DNA of 64,000 nucleotides from Dryococelus australis (GCA_029891345.1 CM056993.1:279078016-279142015); one strand, 5' to 3'; positions 46,733-57,788 are shown, counted from the first letter of the stretch. Notes: generated by a model not told the origin, from the sequence alone. Program-made: numbers and translations.

Positions 46733-49700
46733 AACCCCATGGTAATGTATCTTCTATAATATCGTCTTTTTCCTACAAAATTATGTTTTTGTCATAGTTA
46801 AATTTAAATTCTGTTGCCATACACTTATTCACCAAATTTTTCGTTTTCTTATCTATTGTAAATGTATTGTTTTTTTTTATAATCATATTTTTCTTAGTTT
46901 TTTGTACCAATTCACCCATTGATTTCATGTTTAATTGTCAAGCATTTTCGTGATTTAGAGTGAATCCTTTAAATTTTGTATCTTGTGTACTTATCCAATT
47001 TATACCATAATTATTTTTTCCTAATTCGTCTGTCCATTCGCCAAGCATGCAGCCTGTTTTAACAGTATTTTTGCCGTCATCAATGTTAACCACACTGTCT
47101 GTGTCATAACATACTACTGTATCACCTAATTTATCTAACATTTAATATAAACATAATAGTGCATTTGATGTGGTAAAAGTTGCTTTAAATATATTTGTTA
47201 CTGTGCTATCTTCTACATAATTACCATTGTATTTATATGATACTTCAATTATTTTGTCATTAATGTAAACAACATTACTTATTTATATTCTATCATCTAA
47301 TAACAATTCGTACTAACAAGCTGGATCAGTAATATATTCTGTTTGTGTCAAATTTTCTCTCTGTCCAAATTTTACCCAAAGTGAATTTAAACCAATTTTG
47401 GCAACATCACATTTCCCTCGATTTTTATCACTTTTTTCAATGTTTTAATCGATTTTTGTTCTTTTTTTATAACACGAATATATTCCTATTTTGATTTGTA
47501 ATCTTCTTCCCATGGACTAGTTTCTAATTTTATTTTCATAAATGCTTTAATGTAGTCTAAACATTTTATTACTTTTTTGTTTGAAATGCCAAACTTCATG
47601 AATTTTAAGTAATTTGTAACCTTTTCAAATAACTATATTGAGTTCTAATGTAGTCCATGTACGGTTTATTGCTCTTTCTATATCACTATGATTACATTTT
47701 CCTTTTTCTCTACAACACATTTTGAACATAAAGTAAACAATAATTTTTCTTCTTTAATTTGAAGTACTGGATGATATAAATTTCTAGGTGGTAAAACTTT
47801 ACATTTGACCAATCCAAACCAATTTTCGTCGTAATTTTTAGGGTTATATATTTCAATAGGATGCCCAAGTGGGTATAATAAAAATACATCACAATTGGAT
47901 ATAAACTATGAACATATATAAATTTTTTTCCTGAAACTTTCAATTCTGAACCATTGGTTCTACCTCCAAAAAATGTATCTCTAGGCTGTAATGGTTCTAT
48001 TACATTTTTTGTTTTTCTATATTATTTTTGTAGACAATCGATGTTTTCAATTTGCAAGCCCACATTTCCCTTACTTTATAACCATTTTGTCTTAAAATTG
48101 TCGTTCAATTGTTTGTTTTAGTAAGCAAATCATCCATACTTCCATTTTTACAATTATTTATTGTGTCTGGTGAATAACAATCAGGACATCCATGCCAAAA
48201 AAAGCCATGATATTGATAAATTGTTTTAGTTTTTTCCTCGTAACCATCAACTTTTGCTCCATAAATAGTAACTTCTTCTCCATTTAATGCATGTCGAACA
48301 TTTGGAAATATATTTAACCATCACGAAATTGATTATTTACTAAACATTTCTTCTTTATCATCTTTAACTACTGCAATAGTATTTTACTTAAAAAATTTGA
48401 TCCATAAACAGCCATACAAACACCTGCGATTGTTATGTAGCAAAATGGATTTGTATTCGCTATTTATAGAAAAGATTCTCTAAATTTAAGGCATCCACGT
48501 CGTAAAATATCAACATCAGAATCACAATATTCAGGAAGTTCTTTTTTGAAATCGGAGATATCTTTTGTTTTTTCAGCATGACACTTTAAAAAGTCTTTTC
48601 GTTGTTCTTCTTTCATCGTATTGACTCCATAATATTTTGTAGCTGGTATTTTCCAATATAATTGTGATTTTCTGGTATATTAAAAAGGTGTGGAAAATAT
48701 CCTTTTTTAAACTCTTTTAAACCAAATGTTTTGGGAAATGTTGCAAGACTTCCTAGTATAAAGTTTATACTATCAATTTTTTGATAATTAGACTCGATAT
48801 TTTATGTTGCATAATTTTTTAGCCTTGATTTATTGTTTGAGGTTTTATACTATTTCTAACACAATATTGTAAAATAATGTATTAATCGTAGCGTTTGGTA
48901 TTGTGCGCAATAAATGTATATTATTTATTCTCTTCAGATATCGCCCATTCGCAAAACTCATCATTTTACTAAAATGTATTTTGTTTCCATTAAATTCTTG
49001 AACAGATATAAAGTTTGGTGTATGAAAACCAGTATCTTGTGTGGCTTCATATTTGAAAAAGTATTATTTTTCAGTGTAAGAACAATCCATATCTTATTTC
49101 TTGTTTTTGCAATTACAGGTACAATCTTTCATACAAATACCCCCTTTTTGTTGTCTCTCTTGCATTTAACATTTATGTTCATCAGTTTTCACAAATTCCT
49201 TACAATTACAACTTTTGATATAATCACAATTGTCTTTTTTATTTCTCAAGCATATCTTGTTACACGTTTTACACTTATAGACTGCCTTACACGCAACATC
49301 GTGATTAGTAAAACATTCCTGTCCAAAACAATATCTATTGCATTTTTGACAATATATTCTAATTCGATCTTCATTTTCGTGCTGTGGTTTTTGACATAAA
49401 TTGCATTTTTTTTAAATTACACTCATGTTGATCTTTATTATTGTATGGTTTGTAACAATTTTTGCAATAAAAAACACTACCTAATAATTCTTTCATACTA
49501 TTAAGTACATCGTAATATTCATCGCGGGAATACGATTAAATAGTAGTTGATTTTTTTTAAACCAGATTGTATAATTGAATTGAAATGTGCAGCTGAAACA
49601 ATTTTAATTTGAATATTTAGAAAATTTTCTGCATCCATAATATATTCCAAACTGAAGCCAATTTCACAACTTTTTCCCATTCTTACACAAGTTCATTAGC

Positions 49701-50759
49701 TAATTCTCCTTGTAGTTTTCTTCCTTTTCTAATGTAAATAGGTTCATTATTCGTTAATTCTCTATCCAAAATGATATTTGTTTCGTATGTTAAAGCTGTA
49801 ATTATTGCTCTATGACGACATAAAATGTCATCATTGTGAATTTTAGTAATACAGTGTTTTGCTTTTATACCTTTAGTTAAATTGGCAATTTTTTTACCCT
49901 TATTTCCTCTTGGAATTCTATAAACATCAATATCGAAAGTAGTTTCATTTATATCAACATTTTCATTTGATGTAATTACTCTTTCAATTTGATTAAGTAA
50001 ATTTTCGGCGTTTAAATTATTATTTCTTGCGGCCGAAATAGTGTGGTGAAAATTCAGATTATTTGTATATATTCTCATTTGATCAACTTGATTATAACCA
50101 GCTAATTTTCTTACTGCTTCCATTGCTCCGTGAACAGCATTTCGAGCAGTATTAATTTTTTCTATTGGAGTTCGTACTAAATTATTTATACAAATACCGT
50201 ATTTTGTTTGCCAAATGTTGAAAGCTTCATTAAAATTAAGACTATATACGAACCCGTTAAAATCTTTTGTTTGAAAGGAAAAATTTGACCCAATCTTTTA
50301 TTTTCTTCTTTACTTTCGGGAATTGAAAAGGGCAAATTTATGTTAACTTTATATCTTGGTGTTACAAATATCTGATTAGAAAAGGAGAATGTTTTTTAAT
50401 GTTATTTCTTAGCTTTTTCATATTTTACATTGTAATTAGAAAAGGGTAAATTTGCAAAATTATTGTTTGTTTGTCCATATCTAATAAATGGTATAAGAGT
50501 TGTAATTAAATTATCTTTCCTTATATTATATATATTTGTTATGTCGAACTTTTGCTTTAGTTCTTAATTCCGTAACTGTCAAATCATTTAGATTCTCGAT
50601 AGGATCTTCAAATTTATATTCTCTTTTTTGAATGATACTTGTAATAAGATCATTTCTATGTAATTTATATAAATAATTTTTTTTTAATTCTATACCTATA
50701 ATTCTCAACTCGGCCGCTCTCCTTTCAGGTAGATCTGCTACTGAATAATTCATAGCCAT
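46733..50759 (-). pseudogene. Protein-primed family B DNA polymerase of the Polinton
   Basis: A SAP-like start (MAMNYSVADLPERRAAELR) may be its N-terminus. Then a 146-codon segment with KIHNDDILCRHRAIITALTY, a cysteine-rich zinc region (CQKCNRYC, YKCKTCNKIC, EHKCYMQ), exonuclease motif II (FIAHNTKRYD), motif III (EYCDSDVDILRR), the terminal-protein region marker FWHGCPDCYS, PLQPRDTFFGGRTN, polymerase motif A (IYVHSLYP), motif B (GLNSLWVKFGQR, usual Gly changed to Val) and motif C (CYDTDSVVNID). Motif order leaves no doubt. Stops and shifts break it into many pieces. It would replicate the element from a terminal protein. Confidence 0.92.
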
Positions 50760-50895
50760 ATTTGTTGATTTATAAGAAATAAAAACTTATAACAATTTTA
50801 AAAAATAAATAAATGAAGAAGTGTGAAAATAATGAAAATGCTGGAATGAAGTTGGAAAAGTGCTTAAATTAAATAGATAATAATTTTTAGAATGT

Positions 50896-51579
50896 TTAAC
50901 TTCTTCTGTGATAATATTTCTCATTATAAGATTTTTGCATAGTATCGAATGTTTTGTCTTTAGTGGTTTTATTTACAAAAAATAATTTTATAGATTTATT
51001 CTCATTACAAACTGTGCACGTTTTTGTTGGATAATTATCATTTTGAATTTCATTATGAATATCTATTGATGTATTGTGTGATTTAGTTTTTTTATGCTCT
51101 TTGAGATATATAATACAAACATATTTTCCACATTCGCATAATATTTTCTCATTAAAACATTCTTTACATTTTGTTGTAAGTTTGTCTATCCTTGCTTTAT
51201 GAGGATAAAATGAATCGATAGATTTATTCTACTTACATACTACACATGTCTTAGTTGAATAATCTTCCTGTTGAATTTATTTTCTGTTGTGTAATTTACA
51301 CTCTTTATGCTTTTTGAGATATAGTTTAGAAACATATTTTCCGCATTTGCATAATACTTTCTCTTTATTTAAATCATAAAGATTTCTGGGGTGATCGGTG
51401 GCACATTTTTTGCATGTGTTGACATGCTTATCTTTTGTGTGCTTATGTGATGCAAAACATTCAATGTTTAATACTTCACCGCACTTTTTACATTGCTTAG
51501 ATATGGTATTATTTTCCATTTCGAGCATAGTTGCCATTTCATTTAAGGAAATGTATTTATTAAGAGAATTTAAAAACAT
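50896..51579 (-). pseudogene. Three-module zinc-binding protein
   Basis: The first 100 codons are open: CKKCGEVLNIECFASH with CKKCATDH (a four-cysteine knuckle) followed by CKCGKYVSKLYLKKHKECKLH (a C2H2-like finger). The pair is repeated at 51060-51250 (CVVCK, CKECFNEK, CECGKYVCIIYLKEHKKT), and a third knuckle (CTVCNENKSIKLFF) ends the protein at 50896. One stop near 51233 and a small frame change interrupt it. The knuckle resembles zinc ribbons preceding phage HNH/endonuclease VII proteins. Nuclease or DNA-binding function is only a guess. It is the outermost gene beside the right terminal repeat. Confidence 0.55.
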
Positions 51580-51931
51580 TTTTCTTTAATGACTTGTTCC
51601 TTTATAAATTACACAGAACAAAAAATGGAGGCTCTGCTCACCAAGTTGAACAATTCGTTTGAATTCAACAAATTACAATATCTAGAAAAAATTAATGGTT
51701 ACTGCAACAGATTTTGAAATTTATGAAAATATAATTTTGGCAAAAAAATGTATTGTATTGTAAGTGGCATATTTAAATTTCATTACCAGAGCACTGTGTG
51801 AAAATAATAGATCAAAATACTTTGAAACTATTGAACTAGAAGGAAGTTTTTATGTCATGTAACGGCTTAAAATAAATGAAAAATGTAAAATTTAAAAATG
51901 CTCTAGAATTCTCTTAATTTGAATCTTTTAA

Positions 51932-52351
51932 ATATTTCATTTGATTTTAGCTTGATTTTGGCATAAATTTGCCTGATTTAAATTACTCGCTTGCAAAATT
52001 GACATTTCTCGAAAACGCGAAAGTTTACTTGATTTTGGGGTAAAAATGCTTGATTTTGGGTCTAAATCTCGTGTTCACTATTAGTGTGGATAAAAAGCAG
52101 GTTTGAAAAATGGTGTTTTTTCGGCGGTTTTTTTTTTTTGCATTTTAAATGCTTTTTTGAGTGTTTATGGTGGTTTTTATAGGTTTTTTGATGCTTTTTG
52201 GGGGAGTTTTTGGGGCTATTTCAAAAAGAAATACTCTAATTATAACAAATTGAAATTGCTTTATTTTGGGGTAAAATTGCTTGATTTTGGGGTAAAATTC
52301 GAGGAATTTGGGGCGAAAATATGGTTTTCCTCAAAGTACCCATATACTACT
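51932..52351 (-). repeat. Polinton right terminal inverted repeat
   Basis: About 420 bp; on the minus strand it starts AGTAGTATATGGGTACTTTGAG and contains the same CCCCAAAATCAAGCA units as the left repeat. It is longer than the left one because of an inserted, partly duplicated stretch around 52130-52200. Confidence 0.9.
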
Positions 52352-52357
52352 GGCTTA
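52352..52357 (+). other. Right target-site duplication of the Polinton
   Basis: ggctta, against ggttta on the left. Confidence 0.7.
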
Positions 52358-52574
52358 ATTATTTCTGTCCACACACGTGATAAGAACAGTCACTGTGGGG
52401 CAAATTACTTGCCTCCGTAAGTAATTTCATTTAACGAAAACCGCATTTCGTGATCTGCAACCATTCCAGAAATTTTGGGGGTGTCCACATTAGGCGGACC
52501 ATCCTGTATATTAAATATTATGATTTATAGATAATATGTAAGTAAACGTTCACTACAACCAATTATAATGTACT

Positions 52575-53010
52575 TTAATGTAAACAAAAGAATAAAACGC
52601 TCGTGATATAGGCTATTCACGGTAAAGTGAGCACTTTTGAAAGCCCTTTCATTCCAAATAATAGGCCCTAGTAAAAAAGTAAATTTTATTTTCGTCTAGA
52701 ACGTAAACTTTCAGGTGCGGTGGAATCTACACACTGTGTTTATTACTTACATGACAATATTTATTTCAAAAGGTGGTTGGAGGATAAAATATGGCTGAAA
52801 TGAAAAAGTAACTAGGGCCTCAAAAGTGCTCACTTTGCCGTGAACAGCCTATACATGACATACTTAGGAAACAGCCAAACACGTCATGCAGAGGGTGATT
52901 TATCGAAACTTTGATTTAAAAAATGTCATGATATGCGAATAGATTACAGATTAGAAGGATTTGTGCCGTGCACTTGTTAAGCCCCCATAAGCGTGCTGTG
53001 GGCGGCTAAA
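52575..53010 (+). repeat. Dispersed repeat interrupted by a MITE
   Basis: Flanks of the MITE at 52609-52852 (aataaaacgctcgtgata on the left; ggaaacagccaaacacgtca, tttgatttaaaaaatgtcat and gcgaatagatta on the right) join into the repeat also seen at 25990-26200. Confidence 0.55.
52609..52852 (+). repeat. MITE family 1, short variant
   Basis: Ends taggctattcacggtaaagtgagcactttt and aaaagtgctcactttgccgtgaacagccta are near-perfect inverted repeats of about 28 bases. The interior (about 185 bases) differs from the long copies. Its insertion between ...gtgata and catgac... fits a TA target. Confidence 0.8.
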
Positions 53011-53817
53011 TCAATTGTAGCTATTCAAATCGGGTTGCTGTTACAACCCCATTTATTTCCTACGTTATCCTTTCCCTTGCTACTTTGAAGTTTCAATGCT
53101 CTACTGGACGCCTATAGTTACCTGAAACGGTATTTCCGCTCCTCAATCGGCTCTCAAGACCTCTAAGTTACGAGCCGCCCAAATCTCTTCACTCAGTTCA
53201 TTCACTCCGCTCCAGAACTCCTAACCTACACCTGTTGTTGTAAGGTGCTATCCTTAAAACACCTCAACACTGCATGCACTATTTCTATTGATTTCCTCCT
53301 AAAGGTGTATGCCATAACCCGTAACATTATATTTTAATTATATATATATATATTTGTTTCTGTTTTCTTGTGTTTTGTACGACTGTTCCTTCAATATAGT
53401 CCATTCGCAGTATCTTCACCCTATTTGAATCAAACCTTTCACGAATCCCCCCCCCCCCCCTCTCCCCGCATGGCGTGTTTTGTTGTTCCCTAAATATGTC
53501 ATGTACCAAAAGGGTCTACATGTCTGTTAACCGACACGTACTTTATGTTTGATTAAATTGAACATTACCTTCATTTTATCTGTAAATTATAATTTCTCAT
53601 TCGTAATTAATAGGAATTAGAGCAGAGATAAAAGGCGTGTGCTGGTAATGCCTAATAAATAGTTCTCATGGAAAATGTTATTCAACACGAGTGCACACGA
53701 ATTCTGTGCGTTGTCATTTAGGTGTAATTTTCTAGACTTAGTGAAGCTTAGTTTGTATGAGGCGGAGCAATAGTTTGAAAGTAAAACTATAGCAGGACTT
53801 CAGAAAATTTGCAAGTA
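53011..53817. other. No gene seen; short C-run
   Basis: Anonymous sequence with (TA)n near 53338 and a 13-base C-run near 53449. I looked for the missing terminal glucosylceramidase exon on the minus strand here and did not recognise it. Confidence 0.45.
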
Positions 53818-54076
53818 ACCATGGCTGAAGTGAGTGAAGAGTTTGGGGCATCTGTTGACATCGAGGTCTTGAGACCCGACGAGGGTGAACAAGGTATGGA
53901 GCAACATCGGAACGAATCGGCGGAGGAAGTTGGATATCCCCGAGAAAACCACCGACGAGTGGCATCGTCCGGCACGATTCCCACACGCGAAAATCCAGTA
54001 GCAACTGCGCCGGGAATCGAGCCCGTTTCACCTGTGTGGGAGGCAAGTAGTCTAGCCACTACATCACCGCGGCCCC
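53818..54076 (-). repeat. tRNA-Gly-type SINE, third copy
   Basis: Minus strand head GGGGCCGCGGTGATGTAGTGGCTAGACTAC, CTTGCCTCCC and B box GGGCTCGATTCCCGGC. The body shares ggcatcgtccggcacgattccca and catcgaggtcttgaga with the 28473 copy. ORFs of 90-105 codons across it on both strands are the SINE itself; similar conceptual peptides are common in stick-insect predictions as I recall. Confidence 0.75.
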
Positions 54077-54149
54077 TACCATTAATGAACTATAAACAAC
54101 ATAAATCCATCAATAATCAATTCTAGCCCGGCCTTTATTGTACGCAAGG

Positions 54150-54555
54150 CATAGGCCGCTCATGATAAAATGACCACTTTTGAAAGCCCTGCGTAAGATC
54201 TACTTGTGTGCACCTTGTGTCTTCTTACATATTATGTAAAATTAACATTGCCACGGGCTTCAGCACTTTATTCATTCGTCGATACAGGAAAACTGTAAAA
54301 TGATTAGGAAAGCAAACATTAAAAAAATCTGTTCATTTTTTACATTTCTATGCACTAAAAAGGCAGAAAGGGAAATGGATTTGTAACACTTTTTATTCGA
54401 CGTTAAGATATGGAACTACTTTCAATCTATCTTTGCCAACTTGACAGGGCGCGAATCACTCAGTGCGCGCGTTGAAACATATGCAGCTAGAGGCAGTGAG
54501 TTTTTTTTTCTGAGGTCGATTTCGAAAGTGGTCGCTTAATCGTGAACAGGCTTTA
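54150..54555 (+). repeat. MITE family 1 copy abutting a glucosylceramidase exon
   Basis: Left end ataggccgctcatgataaaatgaccactttt, right end tcgtgaacaggcttta. The right end lies only 5 bases from the predicted exon end at 54561, so the splice donor of that exon is followed almost at once by MITE sequence. Confidence 0.75.
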
Positions 54556-54560
54556 CGTAC

Positions 54561-54841
54561 GTGTTGTGGAGGACGACGACGGTGACGCGGTCCGGGGTGA
54601 GGAAGGCCACGCCCTGGAGGCTGTCGCTGCCCGTGTGCAGGCCGACGCGCACCGACCCCGGCCTCACGAACCTCGAGACGTGCGCAATGCCGTAGAACGT
54701 GGGCTGCTTGTAGAACTCGTCAGCCGTGGCGTTCACCACCACCGGCGCGTCGTTCCTCGTCTCGTTCAGCCAGTTGGGGCCGCCGTCCAGCCCGATCGCC
54801 ATGTTCAGGTCCACCCAGCCGCTCACCCAGTTGTTGCTCAC
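54561..54841 (-). CDS. GBA: Lysosomal glucosylceramidase, penultimate-type exon
   Basis: Ninety-three codons matching the end of the (beta/alpha)8 barrel and the return to the C-terminal beta domain of acid beta-glucosidase: NNWVSGWVDLNMAIGLDGG, EFYKQPTFYGIAHVSRFVRP, then GSVRVGL and VTVVVLHNT. Joined to the previous exon at phase 0, residue spacing matches human GBA exactly. The acceptor is gcag/GTGAGC without a clear pyrimidine tract. The donor is AACAC/GTACGT (phase 2), alternatively 54557 with GTAAAG. The exon is strikingly GC-rich. The following terminal exon was not found to the left. Confidence 0.88.
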
Positions 54842-54876
54842 CTGCCGTCGCCACTTCGCGTTACATACAGGTAGGC

Positions 54877-55306
54877 TAGGCTATTCACTGTGAACTCAGC
54901 ACTTTCGAAAGCGCTGCTTAAGATCCACTTGTATACACGTTGTGTGTTCCTCCGCCTTATGTAAAACTGACATTGCCGTGGGCCTCATCACATTATTCGT
55001 GCGTCGGTCAAGTGAAACTGTAAAATTATTAGAGAAGGACATAATTTACAAATCTTATAATTTTTATGTTCCTGCGCATTAAAAAAACTAAGTAAAAGCG
55101 AAAAAAATTAATTTTAAGTAATCACAAATGATTACTTAACACTTTTTATTCGACGTTAAAATATGGAACTACTTTCCATCCATAGTTACCAACTTTACTG
55201 GACGAATGCCGCTCAGTGCGCCCGTTTAAATGTATGCATGCAGGGGCAGTGACTTTTTTTCTAAAGTTCATTTCTAAAGTGCTCACTTTACCGTGAACAG
55301 CCTTTA
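54877..55306 (+). repeat. MITE family 1 copy on the other side of the exon
   Basis: Ends taggctattcactgtgaactcagcac and gctcactttaccgtgaacagccttta. Interior as in the family. Its left end is 35 bases from the exon start at 54841. A further terminus-like fragment (acttgttcacggtaaaacaagcactt) follows at 55307-55335. Confidence 0.8.
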
Positions 55307-55342
55307 GACTTGTTCACGGTAAAACAAGCACTTCGTTAAACT

Positions 55343-55677
55343 CTCATAAGAAAACCTCGTAACTAAATTTATGGTTGTTTATAAGTTCATGACATCATAA
55401 CACAAAAATAAAATCAGCTGGTAGACTACGAATAGCTCGTATCCCCAGGAATGTTTAAAAATAACCGACAAACAAAACAACGAAAAACTTGCTCATCAAT
55501 TGCTTATTTTTAATGCTCGTTTATCTTTAAATATGTGTTAAATAGCACACGTGTCTAAATTATCAATAAAAATTAGGTTTTTAACTGCAAGAAAAAATGC
55601 CTTTGAAATCAACTAATTATATTTTTGTCTCTCCAGTAATATGCCAGTTTTTAGAGTTACGAGATTTTCTCATGAAG
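55343..55677 (+). repeat. MITE family 2, copy 1
   Basis: Terminal inverted repeats ctcataagaaaacctcgtaact and gttacgagattttctcatgaag. Interior AT-rich and shared with 57428-57788 (acaacgaaaaac, tgtctaaat.atcaataaaa, tcaactaattat). Non-coding. The remaining intron to 56826 shows nothing else. Confidence 0.65.
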
Positions 55678-56826
55678 GAAACTACTATTGAAATTATCCT
55701 TCGAAAAAATATCACTGCCTGTACCTACAAATGTGTTACATTGCACATTGACAAGAAGGCTGCCAGGTAAAATTAAAATAGTCCTAATATTTGGCGTTGT
55801 ACTGTGAGCGTAATATTGAGATGTATGTCAACTGAGATAACTTTTTCTTGAGTTGTTCACGTTATAGCAAGAATTTGCATGTTACGTAACACATTTACAT
55901 GCCTTACAGTTTCATGGTTTCACTTGGATGGCGCATGAATTAAGTGATCAGGTCCTTGGAAATGTAAAATTTACGTATGGGGAAGGATACAAGGTAATCA
56001 GAGAAGCACATCTTAAGGAGATCTTTCAAAAGATTTCAGTTTATCATGTACAGTTGTTACATTTCAAATTAATTCACAAAAGTGGACAGTTGTAACCTTT
56101 CATCGCAATTCAAAACTTCTGAACTTTTATTGCACTCGTTCTTCCTTTCAAACAAATTGACAAATAGATAATTCTTCTTCTTCAAACACAATTACTCATT
56201 ATTATTATTATTCCAACATTAATTATTTACATTTAAAACACATTGCAGGAATTATTGCTTTAAGATTAATACATATTCCCTACATTTTATTATATTAAAA
56301 TACAAAAAAAAAAACCATCTTCAGCTGTGGGAGAATTTCTTCTAAAGAAAAATCTCAGCCAATCAGCAATGGCGAGACGAGAGACAACAAGGATAGTTTT
56401 ATGTTTAATAATCATTTAATTACTTTATACCGTCTGGGAAGAAATAAAAAATATCAAACGTCACGAATGATTACTGACTATATAAAAATGACTCTATTTT
56501 TAATAAATATATTATAATAAAACAGATTATACTGTTAACTCATATATTAAAAGTGATTTGGAAAGACATAAAAATAAATGACAACATAAGCAAGTACTCT
56601 TTGATTATATATAATAATAATGTCTATGACTAAGTGTAAATATACCACAAAATCTGCAATGTTACACGGTCTATAAAATTTTGTAGTCCTGAATTTTTTG
56701 TTTTTATTTTCGCGGTTACACGTACCTTAGTAAATAAATAGTCTAGGAATGCGGACTTTTTAATAGAAAATTCAACCGTCTAAGCCCGTTATTTTTCTTT
56801 TTAGCGTGCACAGAGGATCTACTTGC
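55678..56826. other. Glucosylceramidase intron sequence, nothing else seen
   Basis: Remainder of the GC-AG intron between MITE family 2 copy 1 and the 77-bp exon; AT-rich and without recognisable features. Confidence 0.5.
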
Positions 56827-56903
56827 CTGGATTATGCTGGAGATGTACTGTGCTCCATCTTTCCAGTTTCCCAGGATGACGCGTTGATCTTCAGGGTTTC
56901 GCT
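56827..56903 (-). CDS. GBA: Lysosomal glucosylceramidase, 77-bp internal exon
   Basis: Encodes the segment after the nucleophile loop, DQRVILGNWKDGAQYISSII, aligned without gaps to the human SVRLGSW..GMQYSHSII region. It enters at phase 1 (acceptor gaaccag/AG) and leaves at phase 0. The donor is ATCCAG/GCAAGT, a non-canonical GC donor with an otherwise perfect consensus, making the next intron (56826-54842) a GC-AG intron. No GT donor near this point restores the frame. The exon is short but confirmed by phase agreement on both sides. Confidence 0.85.
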
Positions 56904-57079
56904 CTGGTTCAAACACAACGTGTCGTAAGTAATGGTCGTTAAATAATATGCCACAAACATACTCTTAAAACTGTGGGCGTGATTGACACGGCAGTCCCAG
57001 ACAGACTTCGATAGTGATACACATTGCGGTGATACGGTGCTGAGATCAGCAATACCATATGGATATACATCTAAGGTAT

Positions 57080-57190
57080 GAAAACATGAAGGATGTAGAC
57101 GGCTCACAGTGGAGGTTGCTGCTATCTTCACTGCGAAGTTCACCCAGGTGCTTTCCGTCCGCCAAGTTCCGGGTTCGAACCCCACTAAGC
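57080..57190 (+). repeat. tRNA-like SINE head in a glucosylceramidase intron
   Basis: GATGTAGACGGCTCACAGTGG (A-box-like) and CCGGGTTCGAACCCCACTAAG (strong B box), about 70 bases apart. Flanking sequence to about 57350 may be the SINE body. No second copy seen. Confidence 0.45.
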
Positions 57191-57427
57191 TAAGGATATA
57201 ACATTTTTTAAGTTAGGTAAGTTTAGTTAAATAGTACCCCGACTATCCTTATGGTATAAGTGGGATCGTTGAAAATCTCAACTAAATAAGACAAGGGTGG
57301 ACTTAGGCCACACCACAATATCTCAGAACTACTGAATGTGGCGGATGTCTCATGCGAGGAAAGCGTAACAAACAACTTTATTCCACGTTAGTTGCTAGAT
57401 TCAGGTACAGAAGGTTGCTATTGTTAC

Positions 57428-57788
57428 CATCGTAAGAAAATTTCGTAACTCCATATTTGGTAGTTTGTAGGTTCATAATATCGTAACGCAAAAATAAAAA
57501 TAAACTGGTCGACTAGGAAAAGCTCGCATGTCCCGGAATCTACAAACCATAAACGGAAACCTTCTAACGACACTATGATGTTTGAAACAACGAAAAACAT
57601 GTGTGTCAATTTCTCATTTTTAATGCATATTTATTTTCAAGTATGTGGTAAACAGCATACGTGTCTAAATAGTCAATAAAAAAATTAGTTTCACGCAGCA
57701 ATAAATTGCCTTCGAAATCAACTAATTATGTTTCTTGTCTCTCCTTTAAAATACCAGTGTTTGGAACTACGAGGGTTTCTCACGAAGG
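57428..57788 (+). repeat. MITE family 2, copy 2
   Basis: Ends catcgtaagaaaatttcgtaact and aactacgagggtttctcacgaag. Interior colinear with copy 1 with small insertions. Confidence 0.65.

Larger units (their letters stand above)
35541..52351. mobile_element. Complete but decayed Polinton/Maverick (adintovirus-like) element
   Basis: Terminal inverted repeats, 6-bp flanking duplications and the full hallmark gene set (protein-primed DNA polymerase B, retroviral-like integrase, adenovirus-type protease, FtsK/HerA-type ATPase, major and minor capsid proteins) identify it. Rightward genes occupy 37.7-42.1 kb and 45.97-46.69 kb; leftward genes are the capsid, BRO-like, metalloproteinase, ATPase, polymerase and zinc-module genes. 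All core genes contain stops or frameshifts, so it is a fossil. It is more AT-rich than the host exons nearby. Nothing of the host gene is visible inside. Confidence 0.93.

Noticed and set aside
48914-49399. 161-codon plus-strand ORF
   Set aside because: It is the shadow of the cysteine-rich zinc region of the polymerase on the minus strand, which has clear family motifs.
53738-54126. ORFs of 90-105 codons on both strands
   Set aside because: They cover the tRNA-Gly-type SINE; similar frames arise in the 28473-28726 copy, so this is repeat sequence.
54542-54874. 110-codon plus-strand ORF
   Set aside because: Antisense of the GC-rich GBA exon; the minus-strand translation matches glucosylceramidase throughout.
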